Positions 24,751 through 36,778 of a stretch of DNA of 64,000 nt are shown here, one piece after another; within the stretch, counting starts at the first letter, position 1, and the number at the start of each line of letters is the position of its first letter. Origin of the DNA: Neelides folsomi (taxonomy: Eukaryota; Arthropoda; Collembola; Neelipleona; Neelidae); contig JAQGBZ010000106.1 in assembly GCA_034687125.1 (NCBI GenBank), positions 62,001-126,000 on the forward strand, in the 5' to 3' direction. Under the pieces are notes generated by a model, which had not been told where the DNA came from, made no database searches, and was given only the letters and a program-made list of their open reading frames with translations. The translations under genes and the position numbers were made by a program.

Positions 24751-27042
24751 GTTACAAATACAACGTTGAGAACTGAACTAAATGAGAAATGGAGAAAGAT
24801 CGAAGTTTCAACTAAACAGAGATTCAAATAAATGAAAATCATCCAAGGTGATCCAGTGAAGGAGAATGACCCGATGCGGGCGTTAGTGTCATTCATTAAA
24901 AAAGTTCAAGACATCATGACATGAGTAATGAGAACATCCAGTAGCTTGAACTCATTGAAAGCTCCATGTAGACTATTTTTTACCTTTGATATTGATTATA
25001 GATTATCGAAGGTGGAATCAGGTGCTCAACCCTGCTCGTTTCAGCTTTAATTTATTCCTTAAACGAGTTTCATCTCTTGCTGGAATTTAAATGAACAAAT
25101 GAACTGGACCAAATAAAGAACACAAAATTGGATGGAAATGAACAACGCAAATTACAACTCAAGATATATCGAGCTATTAACTGCATCAGATATCAGATTA
25201 CAACACTCTTTTGTTAAAATATTGAATGCATAGTTAGAATGCACATACAATAATATTTTTTATAAACTGATAAATACCCAAATTAATACAGATATCTGTA
25301 TATTATAAAAAACAAATGAGAAGAATTTTTTTGAAAATATTTAATATACATAATATTTTATTGTGGAAAAACTTTATCTTCATTTTAAAGTTTATAAGTC
25401 ATTTTAATTTTTGAGTAAAAATATATTTTATAATCTAACATTTCTCCGAATTACTGTTTTAACTATGAATATACATAGTTAAACATTATTAAAAATTCTT
25501 ATAATACCACACCAAGAAGTTAATTATTATTTATTATTATTTGATTATTGTATCATTTTCCTTATTGAATGATTTATAGTGAATACTCCAATAATTTAAT
25601 TTCTTTAAAATTAATTTATGTAAATCTTGTAACAAAACAAAAAAGATATACTTGCTTCGAACGCTCTAACTGAAAAAAATTATTTATCGTATATTGATTT
25701 CATTTTTCATTCATTCGATAATAAATACACTTACAGTACTTATGCATTTAGTATTACTCTACACTCTACATAAATACTTGTAACTTTCAATAATTAATTT
25801 TAAAAATTTAAGAATTATGTATATTATATTTAAAATGCATAAAATAAATAAGATGAATGAATGTGGTTTCTCTCATTTCTCATATGGAAAATATTCGATT
25901 GTGTTTAGCCCAAAGGAATCTATTGAATTATCTATTGAATCAACGAATGAACAAATATAAACTAATCTTAGATAGGCCAAAAAAGAACGTTAACCAGGAT
26001 CAAAAATTTTGTTCAGCGCTTATTCACCATAATTTTCAATATGTGGGAAATGGCAAGTTCAAGGATATTTTTTTAGAGTTTAGGAATCTCCTTAAATCAT
26101 AGTTTTATGCATAAATGTATACATTCTATATTGTATCATGTCGACAATAAATTATACTTTATTAACATCCTTGATGCCTCGTGCACTTAAATTGTAGGAG
26201 GAGGATAACGAAAGAAAATCATTTTTATTGTTTTGTAAGTTATTGTGATGTGAAGTAGCAATCTAAACAATTTACACATTTTCGGATAGCACAATAAATC
26301 ACAAATTTACAATAAAATATTAATTGAATATTATATAATGTAAGGTTTAATCAGACTTACAATTAGTTAATAAAAAGATTATTTAGTTATTTAATTAGGT
26401 GTAATTAACAAAAAAAACAAATTTATTACAAAATTCATATTTAAAATTTCCACATATTCAAAAATGAAGTAATGAATAAAGAATAAAATAATCAAAATTT
26501 TTAAAGTCGTTTAAGATCATATAGTATTCAAGAATTATTCATTAGGTACAATAAATAGGTGTTGTGAATGGAATGGATGCAAGACATGAATATTGAGCAT
26601 TTCACAAAAAATTGAATATGTCTTCTACATATCCTAATGTTAATTATTATAAAATGTATAAATTACGACTAGTATGAACTTCATACGCCATATTTACCTT
26701 TTTGTATTTTGTATCCTCAATCTAAAAAGTTAATTCATATACCACTATCATATCATGAGATATTAATGTTTTTTTGTCAATTAACTCCTTATTAAATAAA
26801 TTGCCTTCGCCTTGAATTGTACAACTTGGGAATTAACAAAAGTTTGTTGAACAAATATATCCATTTAAAGCCAGTGTTTCTTATTTCTCTTAGCTCACAA
26901 TCAGTGTTTAGTTGACAACTATTTATTAATTTAATATAGTCATACCTTAGATAATTATAATTACAATTTATTATATAATTCTTTGTAATACTTTTATGTA
27001 ATTGTACTTTTAATTGTAATAAATACAATTTTAACGAAGAAA
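24751..27042. other. Intergenic region, no convincing gene
   Basis: 2.3 kb of very AT-rich sequence holding the divergent promoters of the protease (left) and lipase (right). One 81-codon ORF at 25857-26102 (+) lacks recognisable features and is left uncalled. Confidence 0.5.
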
Positions 27043-29012
27043 ATGCACAAAATCCAAATAGTTTTATTAATTGTATTGTTAGGAATTTCATTGGGTCAAT
27101 ATATCCCAAGACGAAAGTTTATCTACGGGGAGCATAAAGTTGATAAATCTGACGTGAATCTTAAAACCGTGAGTCTTATTTTTAAACATTATTTTTTATT
27201 ATAAGTAGCTTAGCATTAAGTAGGATACACTTAGGTAAATATACTTAATGTTAGTGTACTTTTAGTATTGTTAGTGCAATAATTAATCTATTAATTAAAA
27301 GTTTTTATTTTTAGCCTGTTCTACTTCGAAAGTATGGATATAAGGTAGAGGAACATGAATTTGAAAGTAACGGCTATTATTTGACGCTACAAAGAATTCC
27401 TGCACAAGGAAGACCTGCCGTTGTTCTTGTTCATGGAATTATGTGCACTTCAAAGATTTGGCTCTTGCCGGTTACAGGAACTCCAAAAGATTCTTTAGGT
27501 TTACAGTTTATCTTTTTAATAAACCCAAATATTTTAATTTTGCTATGATATAGGTATGGTATAGTAGGATACTTAATACCTATTTAATAGCAGTTATGTG
27601 CACAGTTTGATTATTATAGGTATGTTGCTAGCAGACGCTGGATTTGATGTTTGGTTTTTTAATTCAAGAGGAACTGAATATTCAGAAAAACATAAGACAT
27701 TTAATCACAATTCAAAAGAATATTGGGATTTTGGGTAAAATGTGTTTAAGTCATTAAAAATTTTATTTTGAATTTTTTATCATGAAATCGGGAAATATTA
27801 TTATCTAGAGGTATGAGATTTGTGTGTTTTTAATTTTGATTAATTTAGAATTGACGAACAATCCAAAGAAGATACACCTGCTTTAATTAATTATATTTTG
27901 GAAGAAACTGGAGAAAAAAAGCTCATTTACATTGGCCACTCTCTCGGAACTCTCATGTTTTTAAGAGCCGCTGCAACATTTCCCTCACTCAATGACAAAG
28001 TGTCACTTTTTATTGGTCTGGCTCCAGGAGATCCAATGGGAAATGCTACAAGTCCGTTAATGACAACTTTCAGAACTTTAGCAAATCCCGAACAGGTAAA
28101 AATTACATTAAATGGTAATTAATTATATTTATATTACAAGTGAACATCTTTTTACTAAAAACGAAACTTACCAATATCGGCATTATAATGGCATGTATTA
28201 TACTTACCAGATATGTTAACTATTTTAATAATTTTTTTCCAGCCATTGTTAGGACTTCTTTCAATGGTTGCAAGAGGGAAATTTGTCCCATCGTTCATTA
28301 CAAGAATGATTCATCCTATATATGGCATAATTTGCAGCAATGAAAGATTTATTTGTGATTTCTTGATAAAGAACATTGCAGGAAATAGTCCAAATACAGT
28401 TGTTGATGTAATTTATAATAATTCATTAAAAAATATACATCTCTTAAAATATGACTAATATAATATACATGTATAATATATTTTTAATATTTGCTGTTTA
28501 GTTTAATGATTATTATAAATTTTTTAAGGATGCCATTGATGTCGTCGTTGGTGAATTTCCTGGCTCGACTTCAGTTAGAACAGCAATTCATTTTCTGCAA
28601 CTTGCACGTTTAAAAAACCAAAAATCGGTTCATTATGATTTTGGTCAGATAAAAAATCTAGAGGTTTATGGGAGTATTGAACCACCTGAATATGATTATT
28701 CTAAAATATCAGTTCCAACAGCGTTATATTCGGGAATGACTGATGCTTTAATGACTCCAAATGTAAGTGAATTAAGAAGTGTTGATTAAATACTTATAAT
28801 TGTAAATCATTATTATTCAATTTCAGGATGCTGTTTGGGTAGCGTCAAAATTAAAAAATCTTGTGAAATTCGAAATTGTAGATTTTCCAAATAACTTCGC
28901 ACACCATAATTTCGTAATAGGAAAAAATGTCTCTTCAACACTATATAAACCATTGATATTCTTTATTAACGAATATTTAAATTTAACAAAAAATGATTTT
29001 AATGCAATATAA
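27043..29012 (+). CDS. Secreted acid-lipase-family alpha/beta hydrolase
   Basis: Seven exons in phase: 27043-27168, 27315-27498, 27620-27734, 27849-28095, 28243-28407, 28529-28762, 28827-29012; 418 residues, typical for the gastric/lysosomal acid lipase family. It has a signal peptide (first about 19 residues, MHKIQIVLLIVLLGISLG). The catalytic triad is visible: Ser in IGHSLGT, Asp in SGMTDALMTP, and His in FAHHNFV (second or first His). The oxyanion-loop VLVHGI and NSRGTEYS also match the family. It hydrolyses neutral lipid esters, in the lysosome or gut lumen. Near its end the usual HxDF motif appears as HHNF, with Asn for Asp. The nearest neighbours are unrelated. Confidence 0.93.
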
Positions 29013-29220
29013 AAATTATAATTTCCTACATTTATTGTTAATATACTTATGGAGAAAATTGAATAAAATTATATTTATTTACAATTTCATATAAATTATC
29101 ATTGATATTTATAATTAAGAATACGCTTAAAGCAAAATTACTAACTACTAAAGTAAGTATTTATTTAACCTTAAATGGTTTTAATTTAAATAATAAAGTT
29201 TGTTGAAGATTCACATTATA

Positions 29221-30217
29221 TATGTATAACAAGTTACCATCCAGCACACATCATCTATATATCAACTAGCAGGTCATGGTGTATTTTTGTAAAAAATAAG
29301 TCTATATTAAAAACAAAGATGGCGGATAGGGTTTTAGGGTATTATAATACTACAGCTGCAATTAATAAGCATTTATCAACAGTCAAAAGTTGCCATTTTT
29401 GAAAAAAATGGCCGAAATAGTTTTTTTTAAAAAAAACCTGTTCTCATAGGCTTTCGAACCTGGGGTTTGGCAGATATCTAGGTAAGGCCCTTCTAAACAA
29501 CATATCCAAATTTGGTAAGGGGCAACTTTCCCAAATTCAAATAAATTTAAAAAACGCTTATATACCCTATTCCAATATATTACATTTTTAAAATGGGCAG
29601 AATTTAGTGTTCCCTTAGACTTTCAAACCCGGGGTTTGGCAGACATCTAGGTAAGGACCTTTTAAACATTTCCAAATTTGATTAGGGGCTACCTTACCAA
29701 AGTCAAATAAATTTAAAATACGTCCATACATTCTATCTTAATGTACTAACATTTAAACTTCGCGGTTTTTTGGTGTCCCCTGAGATTTTCGAACTTAAAA
29801 TAAATTTAAAAAATGTCCATACATAGGTATACTTATAATACGTATAAATCATATAATTTAATTTACAAAATAAATAAAAATATATTAGGACAATAGCTTA
29901 ACTATACAAGAGCAAACATGTCCATTTTAAAAATGTAATGTATTTGGATAGGGTAAATAAACGTTTCTTAAATTTATTTGAATTTGGAAAGGTTGCCTAT
30001 AGGAAAAGGTAAAAAAATTATTTCGGCCATTTTTTCAAAAATGGCAACTTTTGACTGTTGATAAATGCTTATTAATTGCAGCTGCAGTGTTATAATACCC
30101 TAAAACCCTATCCGCCATCTTTATTTTATAATATAGACTTATTTTTAACAAAAATACGCCATGACCTGCTAGTTGATATATAGATGATGTGTGCTGGGTG
30201 GTAACTTGTTATACATA
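29221..30217. mobile_element. 997-bp foldback transposable element with 7-bp target duplication
   Basis: Terminal inverted arms of about 210 bp (29221-29430 and 30010-30217) begin TATGTATAACAAGTTACCA and are nearly identical as reverse complements. CATTATA flanks both ends (29214-29220 and 30218-30224), fitting a 7-bp target-site duplication. Inside, a unit with the word GGGGTTTGGCAGA occurs twice as direct copies (near 29460 and 29630) with a degraded third start near 29785. Part of it (29515-29605) recurs inverted at 29915-30005. There is no transposase ORF, so the element is non-autonomous. Confidence 0.8.
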
Positions 30218-30224
30218 CATTATA

Positions 30225-31897
30225 TCTGGACGCAATTAATGTGAGAAAAAGGTTCTTATGACATTGCACAAAAAACATAGTTTGTTTTAAGATGAAAAAT
30301 TGTTTTAAAGAGATTTAAAGAAATTGTTTTAAAGAAATTAATAAAAATTCGAAATAAAATCTATTTAATACTAGCCGATATTACCCAGTATCATTTTTCT
30401 CCCAAAGAAAGAACATGAAATTATTAAAAATTCCAAATAAAATCTATTTCTTACTAGCCAATATTAGCCGATATTATGTTTAAAGATAAAAATCTTTAAA
30501 CAACGGCGATTGATGTTAAATATATCGATCTACCATGAAGCAAACTAAATACTGATATGGTCAAACCGTAAATAAACGACATCTACTTTTCTGTGAGAAC
30601 TTTGGAACGCTGAGGATAGGACGAAGCCCGACGAGGTCCCTTTTCAATGGCCTCGACGCTCTCCATATCTCAATTCCTTTGACTTATTTTTATGAGGTAT
30701 TGAGGACTTTTTGTGAATGCGGGGAATGATAGGGTAGGTGAGGGGAAAGGCGAAAAAGCATGCGCAGTAAAGACTTTGGGCTCGGCGTTTGGCGTTTCCC
30801 CTTCCTTCGATTGGACCCATGTCCCCGCTTGGACTCCCTCATAAATTCAAAGTTAGCGCTCAAACTTCCTATGTTGTAACCGAGTTAAATACCAAACATT
30901 TTTGCATTATATAACAATCATCTGCTCATCAAACATTTGCCATCATCCTCTTTAGAATAAACTTAAATATAGGAGTAATGAAAATGAGTTAGTAACTTTG
31001 GAAATTTCTCAAATAAACAAAAACTTTTAATTCTTTAAATAAAAAACCTAAGTTACTAAGTTACTAACTCATTTTCATTACTCCTATAATTAAAAGAAGT
31101 TGGTATGATCTGTATAAGCATTACCATTGCCAAATGTTATAAAAAGTGGTTAATGATTAAAAAAGATACAATAAGATTAAATAAAAGAAAGATACTTGTG
31201 GCCCTCCTTGTACTATATGTAAGTAAAAGATAATTCTTATGAATAATAAACAAAATTTCAAGAATTGATAACATTTTAAAATTTTCATTCTTAATTTAGG
31301 AATGCGGAACAAAAAAATCTCTTTGACATTGAATTCTTTTCGAATACACACAAATAGTTATCAAGATGCTCATTTTATAGTTAAACTTAAATGTGAGTAA
31401 TACTTATTTAAGAACAGCACTTGTATTGAATAACATTCAAATAGCATTCTCAAAATATTTTTACATTACTGTATGGAAGTGTTTTCTTTATAAATAAAAT
31501 GAGAAGGGGAACTCAATTGGATTTACAGTTTTAATTCTCAATGAGATAAACATAAGCTTAATTGTAAAAATGTTAAATGTCATTGTGTACCACATTCGAT
31601 ATTCAAGTCCTACCAAACCATTGGTTCTCTAAGTATAAATAAAGTAAACATTTTGAATCATTAATTTTATTAATAATCTAACATTAAGATTCTTTCAACG
31701 ATTAATCCTCGTTAGAATATCTTGGTTTTATTACAAGTTATTGTTAGGTAACTTAGTTATTTTATTCTTATGCTGTTTAATGAAGAAGTTTATAGTTTGA
31801 AAGTTTAAAAGTGAAATCAAGTTTGTATTTTTTGAAATATTAGTATAAATAAATAAAGTCCCATATAAAATAAAAAATTCGATACATATTTTATGAA
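30225..31897. other. Intergenic region with small repeats
   Basis: No gene is supported. There is a pair of direct copies containing AAATAAAATCTATTT and ACTAGCC (30349-30384 and 30430-30468), a GC-richer block at 30600-30850, and a foldback at 30969-31087 listed separately. Confidence 0.5.
30969..31087. repeat. Short foldback/MITE-like repeat
   Basis: The left end ATAGGAGTAATGAAAATGAG, continuing TTAGTAACT, is repeated as its exact reverse complement at the right end (31058-31087). The interior is AT-rich and non-coding. TA on both sides could be a target duplication. Confidence 0.6.
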
Positions 31898-32245
31898 ATG
31901 GATTTATATGAAATTTCAAAACAATTATCTGAACTTTCACCAGCCTCAACAGGAAAGAATGAATATAATATTTTACCTTACATTTATAATCCTACATATA
32001 TTATATATCATCGAAATATTTTAATTTTTACTCGTATTTTTATTCTTATTTTAGATATACTGGAAGACATTGGTATAGAAGATTTTGAAGTTGCAGGTGG
32101 ATTGGCTGTAATTGGAGGTTTAATTGGACTCGGGTTCCTTGGGATTCCTGTATTAGCTCTTGGACTCGTTCCTGGAATTGCTCAAGTTTTCTATCCCGGA
32201 ATTCCTGCGGCATTTTTGACATTCATTGGTTCAATCACAGGATAA
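31898..32245 (+). CDS. Small hydrophobic Gly-rich protein (hypothetical)
   Basis: An uninterrupted ORF of 115 codons. The N-terminal 18 residues are amphipathic (MDLYEISKQLSELSPAST). The C-terminal part is a Gly/Ala/Ile-rich hydrophobic region (VAGGLAVIGGLIGLGFLGIP) with two probable membrane helices. The middle third (31953-32054, 102 nt) looks like an intron: it is very AT-rich, ends in a strong TTATTTTAG acceptor and matches phase 1 on both sides, but its donor is GA instead of GT. Removing it would give 81 residues. No family recognised. It may be related in style to the next small gene at 33058. Confidence 0.45.
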   Translation: MDLYEISKQLSELSPASTGKNEYNILPYIYNPTYIIYHRNILIFTRIFILILDILEDIGIEDFEVAGGLAVIGGLIGLGFLGIPVLALGLVPGIAQVFYPGIPAAFLTFIGSITG

Positions 32246-33057
32246 TTATTAACTAATATTCAAGACCAGGCATTTAACGAATACTGTATGTAAATATGTA
32301 GGTATGTACATAATATTATAAGTAGCCATATATTTCTCATAGAATCTTGTATGAGTATTAATCAAAAGGATGATTAATGTTATCAATATTTTCATTTTAT
32401 ATAAACGATTATTCATACATTGAATTGAAGTAATGGATCGGATGATTTACTATACACATGACTAATGCTAAGAAAATAATATTTTGTATAGTTGAAAAGG
32501 AAATCGATTATAAAAGTATAATACTATTTAATTGAGGAAGTTTAATGTAATATTACGATAAAGATAAATAAGGTACATAAACATAATATTGAAGATAATA
32601 AATTAACATTATTATTTATACAATATATATACTGATACTTTTGTTGGTGATTAGATTATATTACTCTCGTTTAATGTACAGATACGAGAATTATTAAGCA
32701 TTCATTATATTCATTGTCTGATATATTATTGTCTATTTTAAATTCTACCTACAGATTACAGATAAAATATCAATTTTAAATATTATTTTAATTTATTCTA
32801 TATTCAATTGGGTATTGTTCAGCGTTAACAAAAAGACGAGAACAGGAGAAGTACTTGAGATGTGTAGAAGTGATGATTAATTTAATACTATGTATCTCTA
32901 ATCTTGAAGAATTTTGGCATAAAATAGGTCATTACATGAATAGAGCCATTATTTAATTGGAATCAATATAACAACCAGATTGACCTCAATTAATTGTACA
33001 CTATAGTAACATACAAATTATAACATTTAACTTTATCAGAAACGACAAAAATATTTG
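32246..33057. other. Intergenic region
   Basis: AT-rich spacer with no ORF or repeat that I can support. Confidence 0.5.
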
Positions 33058-33480
33058 ATGGATATGAAAGAAAATAAAAAACAAATCACTCCATTTCATA
33101 AAGGGTCCGTGGAGAGAAATTCATCTGCCAAGGTAGGAAATACATTTAACACTAATTATACCATACATAGATTAATAAGCTTTTATAAATCATAACAATT
33201 TATTTATGAAATTAATAATTTAAATTATTTAATAGTTTATAACACATTTACTTTCAATTAATTTTTTGCAATAATTTAAAATATTATTAATTTTTAGATG
33301 AATTTCGAAGCCATTGGAATGACAGTTTTGGGATTCATTCTGTCTCCAATTTCATCTGGCTTGTCATTATGTCTTTCATTTGCTGGAGTTGCTTCGCTTC
33401 TCTCGGATTGGATAACAAATTCACATGATTTAACAGATAAAGTTGAACAAGAATTCGTCGAATTACGTGATAAGGATTAA
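33058..33480 (+). CDS. Small single-helix protein (hypothetical), two exons
   Basis: Exon 1 is 33058-33132 (25 codons, donor GTAGGA) and exon 2 is 33298-33480 (acceptor TTTTTAG), phase 0, about 85 residues. The N-terminus is basic and polar (MDMKENKKQITPFHKG). One long hydrophobic stretch (about 30-65, TVLGFILSPISSGLSLCLSF) is followed by an acidic tail (VEQEFVELRDKD). No family recognised. Good splice signals support it, but the small size keeps confidence low. Confidence 0.45.
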
Positions 33481-33644
33481 ATGGACATTTTGACAGCAGC
33501 TTTTAATTCATATATATTTATATTATTGGTATGATTCAATTATGAAAATTATAAATTATGTATTTAAATATAATAAATATACAGAATAAAGAACAAATCG
33601 AATTTTAAAATTCTAATTCCTAATTGTTTTTTATTAATTGTTTT

Positions 33645-34954
33645 CTATGAAATAGTAATTAAAATTGAAGAAGTATAAGTAACAATTATCATTCCAATAA
33701 ACATTAATGTTTGATGAGTAATGTTGAAAAATGAACCCAGCGTGATACCGAATGGCCGCAACGAATTTGAAATTTTTCTCATCTCTGAACCTTCAATAAA
33801 AATTGTTCTTGAATGAAACATACGAAGGAAATATTTCGACTCGAAATAAATGATAGCTGCATTGTACAAGATATAGCCAATTGCTAACATAACGTCAAAT
33901 GACATTGTTGGCCAAAATAAATAGTTCAATAAATTCAATTTTTTCACAAATCGAATTGCGCCAAATAAGGAAAATACAATTGAGACAACTCCAACAGTAA
34001 TTGCCTCAATGAGAAAATGCATTACAAAGGCATTCAATTTATGTGACAAGATCTCCAGTGTTTTAAATGAATTTATAATTTGAGTTTTCTCCTCTTGTGA
34101 ACAAGTGCCCAATCTAAAAATGTTTAATTATTAATTATTTTTATTATTATAAGTATAATTATGATAGTAATAATTGTAATGTGATATTTTACTTGATTCT
34201 TATTATTTTGAACCATGTTGAAATCATATGAGTACTTGTAAAGAACACAAATGAAATTGTAGCTGATTGAATTCCCAAAATGAGGGTTGAAAATGTTTCA
34301 CCAAATGCATATAAAATCCTTAAAAGCTCGCTGTCTCTCTCAAAATAAGAATAAAAATATTCTGGATTATTCCGACTTAATAAAAATTTAATTCCAAATG
34401 CCAATGCAAATATTGGGAGAGAAACGAAGAATAAAGAAATTATTATAAAAAGCACATCAACTTTTTTGGCTTTCATGTATTTTTCATATTCATTAGAGTA
34501 GATTCCTAAATACATTTATGATAATATTAATATTCATAATTTTAAATACATACTATACAATTATAATAATTTTAAACAATTCATTTGCAAAATATGTATT
34601 TTTATTTTTACCTTTAAAAATTGAATCTAAATGTAATGTTTGATTATAAATGTAAGCTCCATCATTTCTATTACTGAAATTAAATAAGAAACACCCAGCG
34701 AAGAAAAAAAAGAATAACACGACGATTGGATATTTTAAAATTAATCCTTCGTGTGATAAATAAATTATTTGAATTGTCAGATTCAAACATTTCATAGTCC
34801 AAAATAACATAAGAAAAGTCCAAAACACTTTTTTAGCTAAATTCAAACTACCGCATTTCATTTTCCCTTCATTTACATGGATTGAGATAATGCCTATTGC
34901 AAAATAGATATTAAAAAATCTATTAATTAACTTTATTGTTCTATGATTCACCAT
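33645..34954 (-). CDS. Gustatory-receptor-like 7TM chemoreceptor
   Basis: Three exons on the minus strand: 34954-34612, 34505-34193, 34113-33645, phases matching; 374 residues. There are about seven hydrophobic helices, including KVFWTFLMLFWTMKCL, VDVLFIIISLFFVSLPIFAL, FLIEAITVGVVSIVFSLF and LMFIGMIIVTYTSSI. The C-terminal block SLRPFGITLGSFFNITHQT resembles the last intracellular loop and TM7 entry of insect gustatory/odorant receptors (the RP.G...G.F pattern before TM7). Length and a helix-rich plan fit the 7tm_7 superfamily, ligand-gated channels in sensory neurons. The family is so divergent that the subfamily cannot be given. A 62-codon hydrophobic ORF at 35063-35251 on the same strand could be a relic of a neighbouring receptor. 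Confidence 0.65.
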
Positions 34955-36778
34955 GTTCTTGACAAAGCAAATGTTTTATTTAGATTTCATTACAAATTGA
35001 TCAAAGAGTAATTTTATATAATACAATATTTATTTGTATTTTATATTAGACAAACTGAACATTTATATTATATTGCAAATATTCAGTATGAATAAAATGT
35101 TTGAAAATGAATCTATTAGTAAATAATTTGGAATATTATTTTGAGAATGCCAAATTCTCATTGTTTGATCTTGATAAATACTCAATATTGAATACCAATT
35201 GAGCATTGAAGCAATAAACAAGTCATAAATTTTATTTACTTTGTCATTCATTCAAATATTAATTGGTAATGAACGAAAGTTTGTGGATGTTAAATATTAG
35301 CCACACACTCCTCAAACATCAATTAAGTGTTCATGTTCTCTTATAATTAGAAAGAAATTTGAGTCAATTGAATATTTATAGGTCTTGCATATACAGACAA
35401 TATATTTTAATATTGAATTAATTGTAGCTGATTAAATATAAACATGTTCGTATAATCAATTAATTTGTAAAAATGGAAAATATCGTATGTACCTTATGTA
35501 TTAATAAGTAGCAATTATATGGTACTTGCAGTAAAATTCCAAGTTCGTCTGTTCGTCTAACGTTAAACGATTTCTTTATTAGTTAGTCGACGTCTTCGTT
35601 ATTTTATCTAAGAAGCCTGTCTCTAAAAATTGTAATTGTTTAATCGTAAGATAAGATATTTTCAAATCAAAAAACATTTAATTGGTGGCTTAAATTAAGA
35701 AATCGGACCTTTTCAATTTATATGATCTCAATGTAATTCGAACAAATAATTATTATATGCATAAAAAAGAAATTTCATTCAAAAGCACGTTAAGTATTTA
35801 ATAACAATATAATAGTTCAGTATCATCATTATTTTGGACATTATTAATTTGGTATATAAATATATTTTTGATATTAAAACATTATTTAAACTTTCTCAAC
35901 ATTTTCACAAATTCTAGTCCCACAGTGCTAAAGCTAGGAAAGGAAATACATTGATTACATATGGATTTGATAATAAATTCACACAATGAATAATTGTTGG
36001 ATATTAATTATCAGACATTCTACTTATTGTTCCGTAAATCCACACTTGAATAAAAGCCTTAAAACCAAATTAAATTTTTAAGAAGCAAATATTCCTCTGA
36101 GGTTAGACTAACTTTAAAATATATTTCAACTAAATTCACAAAACACAAAATATAATCTAAATTATAATTTCATATAATATAAAATCAATGCTATAGTATA
36201 TTATAATATTAATGAACTATCAGTATATAGTCTATTTAATTAATACTGGCGGTTCAATTTAAAAAAATAAACATTTTGTCTATCGCAAAAAATATTTTGT
36301 AAATTAAATTAATTTCAACCGCCATTATTAATTAAATAGACTATAATTACAAACACAAGTTAGAGTATTGTAAAATACTATATATTTCCATATACTTCAA
36401 TGATTTACATCTTCGAAAGATGTTCCCACATACATAGTTCCAAGTATTTATACATTTAGCTTGTCAGTTGTTTAAATTCAAATATTTATTATGTATTTAT
36501 AAATGAACCATTTGACTATAAATTGTAAACAATAGGATCCCTTACATTTAGTAAAAATACTTTTGACACCAAAAATTAGTTAAAAGAAATAGTATTAATC
36601 CGTGATGTGGCATTTTCTATATTGTCCAATAGAAAAGCATTTTAATACAATACTAATGCGATAAAAGTTCAATTTAAAATTGTATAAAAGTTTTAAAACA
36701 AGAAACACAGGAAAGTGTTTTTATATTAAAAGCAGACGAAAGACGAACATCATGAGTTTTATATTTTATAAGCACCAT
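34955..36778. other. Intergenic region
   Basis: No convincing gene. It contains the short hydrophobic ORF at 35063-35251 (-) and a MITE-like inverted repeat at 36226-36345 listed separately. Confidence 0.5.
36226..36345. repeat. MITE-like inverted repeat
   Basis: 29-bp arms (36226-36254 and 36317-36345) are reverse complements with one mismatch. They start TATAGTCTATTTAATTAAT and end in GGCGGTT. The 62-bp interior is AT-rich and partly continues the symmetry. TIR-like ends and small size suggest a MITE. Confidence 0.6.

Noticed and set aside
25857-26102. 81-codon ORF as a possible small gene
   Set aside because: No homology pattern, signal peptide, splice support or codon bias; expected by chance in 2 kb.
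35063-35251. 62-codon hydrophobic ORF as a missing first exon of the 7TM receptor
   Set aside because: The receptor model already has a start and a complete first helix set; no phase-compatible donor was evident.
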